From a virus, in IMG/VR virus record IMGVR_UViG_3300046794_000699, positions 1-62,124 of that record: a DNA stretch of 62,124 nt; one strand, written 5' to 3'. The notes under the pieces were generated by a model. The model was given only the letters and a program-made list of their open reading frames with translations. It had not been told where the DNA came from and did no database searches. A program made the translations under genes and the position numbers. Shown here one piece after another: positions 60,549-62,124 of this stretch; the first letter of the stretch is position 1; each line of letters opens with the position of its first letter.

Positions 60549-60764
60549 ATGCATCCTGTCGCTGATACCGGCAGCATTCAGAAAAACCTTCTCCGTAGCA
60601 CAGCAAGAGAACTACTGAACGAATTCGAATCCCCCACTAACAAACTCACCTTTTGACAGCTACTCGACAAACACGCAGTGAAAATCGCTCCCTATTGGCC
60701 TAAGCATCCACCGGCATGGCTGCGGCTTAACTGCGAGGTTCACCGAGTGCGGGAAGGAAAATAG
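60549..60764 (+). pseudogene. small phage gene with in-frame TGA
   Basis: The frame from ATG 60549 is interrupted at codon 36 by TGA (60654-60656). It continues in the same frame as QLLDKHAVKIAPYWPKHPPAWL...to TAG at 60764. Both parts look like one 71-residue phage protein with a point mutation. Read-through is possible but unsupported. Confidence 0.6.
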
Positions 60765-60775
60765 AAGAGGCATAG

Positions 60776-61147
60776 ATGGATAAATACAGCCTTACGAGGG
60801 ATGAGGCTTGCGCTTTCCTGGGAGTGTCCGCGCCAACATTAACCGCGTGGATTAGATCAGGAAGGCTATCAGCCACCCGCAAAGATCCGACCAAATCAAA
60901 ATCCCCTTACCTAATAACCCGACAAGCCTGTATTGCCGCGCTTAGCATTCCGATCCACACTGTGCCGGTGAGCGCGGGTGATGCACATGAGGAGAAAACA
61001 CCATGTCATTATTCCGCCGTGGAGAAATCTGGTACGGCAGTTACACGTCGCCAAGCGGCAAGCGAATTAAGGAATCGCTTGGGACATCGGACAGACGCCA
61101 GGCGCAGGAGCTGCACGACCGTAGAAAAGCTGAACTTTGGAGAATAG
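60776..61147 (+). CDS. HTH protein, excisionase-like
   Basis: A 123-residue protein beginning [35 protein letters not shown], a MerR/excisionase-type helix-turn-helix common just before phage integrases. The last 48 codons overlap the integrase start in another frame, so only the first 75 residues are typical of the fold. It is a likely directionality factor for element 2. Confidence 0.65.
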   Translation: MDKYSLTRDEACAFLGVSAPTLTAWIRSGRLSATRKDPTKSKSPYLITRQACIAALSIPIHTVPVSAGDAHEEKTPCHYSAVEKSGTAVTRRQAASELRNRLGHRTDARRRSCTTVEKLNFGE

Positions 61148-62124
61148 AGCGTTTGGGGGACTTCCCGAATGTGACATTTGAAGAGGCTTGCTTGCGCTGG
61201 TTAGAAGAAAAGGCGCACAAGAAATCACTCGATGCAGACAAGGGCCGGATTGGATTCTGGCTCATGCATTTTGAAGGGGTTTTATTGAAGGATATAACCG
61301 AGGCAAAAATCTATACCGCAGTTAGCCGCATGACCAATAGGAAGGCAGAGGAGCGCTGGCAGATGCGTGTTGATGCAATGGCTAAGAAAGGCATTGTGAT
61401 ACCGCCGCGAAAATCTGAGGCCGTTTCAACTTCAACAAAGGCTAAGCACCTTGCTTTGATGAAAGCTCTTATGCGGGCTGCAGAAAGGGATTGGAAGTGG
61501 ATAGAAAAGTCACCAGTGATCAAGGTGCCGCAGGAAAGAAATAAGCGAGTTCGGTGGCTCGAACCCGCTCAGGCACAACGATTAGTAGATGAATGTCCAG
61601 AACCTCTAAAATCTACCGTTGAATTTGCACTAACCACCGGCCTCCGTCGCTCTAACATTATCGAACTTGCCTGGTCGCAGATCGATATGCAGCGCAAGGT
61701 GGCATGGATTTACCCAGAGGATAGCAAATCTGGCCGTGCGATAGGAGTCGCTCTCAACGACACCGCCTGCGCAGTTTTACGGCGACAGATTGGCAATCAT
61801 CACAGATGGGTGTTTGTGCATAAAGATCCGGTGAGAAAAATGCGAGTCGATTCTAATACTGCATGGCGAGCAGCATTGAAACGTGCTGGCATTGATGACT
61901 TCCGTTTTCATGACCTTCGCCATACTTGGGCAAGTTGGTTAATTCAGGCCGGTGTTCCATTATCCGCGCTGCAGGAAATGGGAGGATGGGAAAGCATTGA
62001 AATGGTTCAGCGATATGCACACTTAGCGCCCAATCATTTAACTGAGCATGCGAGGCAGATAGATGCGATTTTTGGAGGCTTAGTCCCAAATCTGTCCCAT
62101 GTAGAAATTGAGAAGCTTGGGTGA
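61003..62124 (+). CDS. int: tyrosine integrase of element 2
   Basis: A 373-residue lambda-type integrase with stop at the last base of the window. Catalytic R215 (GLRRSN), K242, H303 and R306 (HDLRHT), W329 in place of the second His, and Y338 are visible. It reads toward the attachment site, which should be a complete tRNA-Arg just beyond 62124. TGTCCCA repeats lie in its 3' end. Confidence 0.9.
   Translation: MSLFRRGEIWYGSYTSPSGKRIKESLGTSDRRQAQELHDRRKAELWRIERLGDFPNVTFEEACLRWLEEKAHKKSLDADKGRIGFWLMHFEGVLLKDITEAKIYTAVSRMTNRKAEERWQMRVDAMAKKGIVIPPRKSEAVSTSTKAKHLALMKALMRAAERDWKWIEKSPVIKVPQERNKRVRWLEPAQAQRLVDECPEPLKSTVEFALTTGLRRSNIIELAWSQIDMQRKVAWIYPEDSKSGRAIGVALNDTACAVLRRQIGNHHRWVFVHKDPVRKMRVDSNTAWRAALKRAGIDDFRFHDLRHTWASWLIQAGVPLSALQEMGGWESIEMVQRYAHLAPNHLTEHARQIDAIFGGLVPNLSHVEIEKLG

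Overview
The window looks like a piece of an Enterobacterales chromosome. Lambdoid regulation (CI, Cro, CII, Q, Rz/Rz1), AlpA/Icd/YlcI-type satellite genes and a tRNA-Arg(TCT) attachment site all point there; the genus cannot be fixed from these sequences. Almost everything is mobile DNA: two elements lie in tandem at one tRNA-Arg site, beside the fossil end of a third.

Element 1 (about 300-20900) is a P4-like satellite or island. Its right end holds a P4-type integrase (19475-20689) next to the displaced 3' half of tRNA-Arg (20855-20900). Its left end holds an excisionase-like gene (473-727) and a decayed att copy (299-318) beyond which lies the truncated start of another integrase (51-134). 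Inwards from int come an unknown cargo gene (18532-19410), AlpA, a conserved unknown gene, an AntA-type antirepressor, Icd-like and YlcI-like genes, small coupled genes, a DUF927 primase/helicase and two HTH proteins. The octamer TTGGTTCA occurs five times beside the primase (13165-13273) and five times near the left end (923-1026), like the two-part P4 origin (ori plus crr). Where P4 carries capsid-hijack genes, this island carries envelope proteins and an operon (9835-4541) for a small RHH protein, tape measure, spike, hub, distal-tail-like protein, a periplasmic protein and a tail assembly chaperone with a -1 frameshift extension. That is close to a complete tail-initiator set with no tube, sheath, wedge or fibre. 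A class II Fic protein and an RHH-HTH regulator follow.

Element 2 (about 20900 to beyond 62124) is a seemingly complete contractile-tailed lambdoid prophage. The minus strand carries, in order of transcription, cro, cII, replication genes, rusA, Q, a late promoter and terminator, holin, endolysin, Rz/Rz1, terminases, portal, head genes, sheath, tube, chaperone with frameshift, tape measure, baseplate and fibres. The plus strand carries cI, then an early operon of small phage genes with a ParB-like protein, a Dam-type methylase, a DUF4406 enzyme, a HTH/excisionase-like gene and the integrase, which ends at the last base of the window. Two morons stand on the opposite strand inside the late operon: a YegP-like gene between the terminase genes, and an acyltransferase cassette between fibre genes beside an esterase-bearing tail spike.

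The most unusual feature is the tail-initiator module in element 1. It is paralogous to the tape measure, hub and spike of element 2, is apparently under its own operator, and keeps its own frameshift site. One reading is that the satellite reshapes or captures tail assembly of a helper rather than its capsid; a decayed prophage tail is the alternative.
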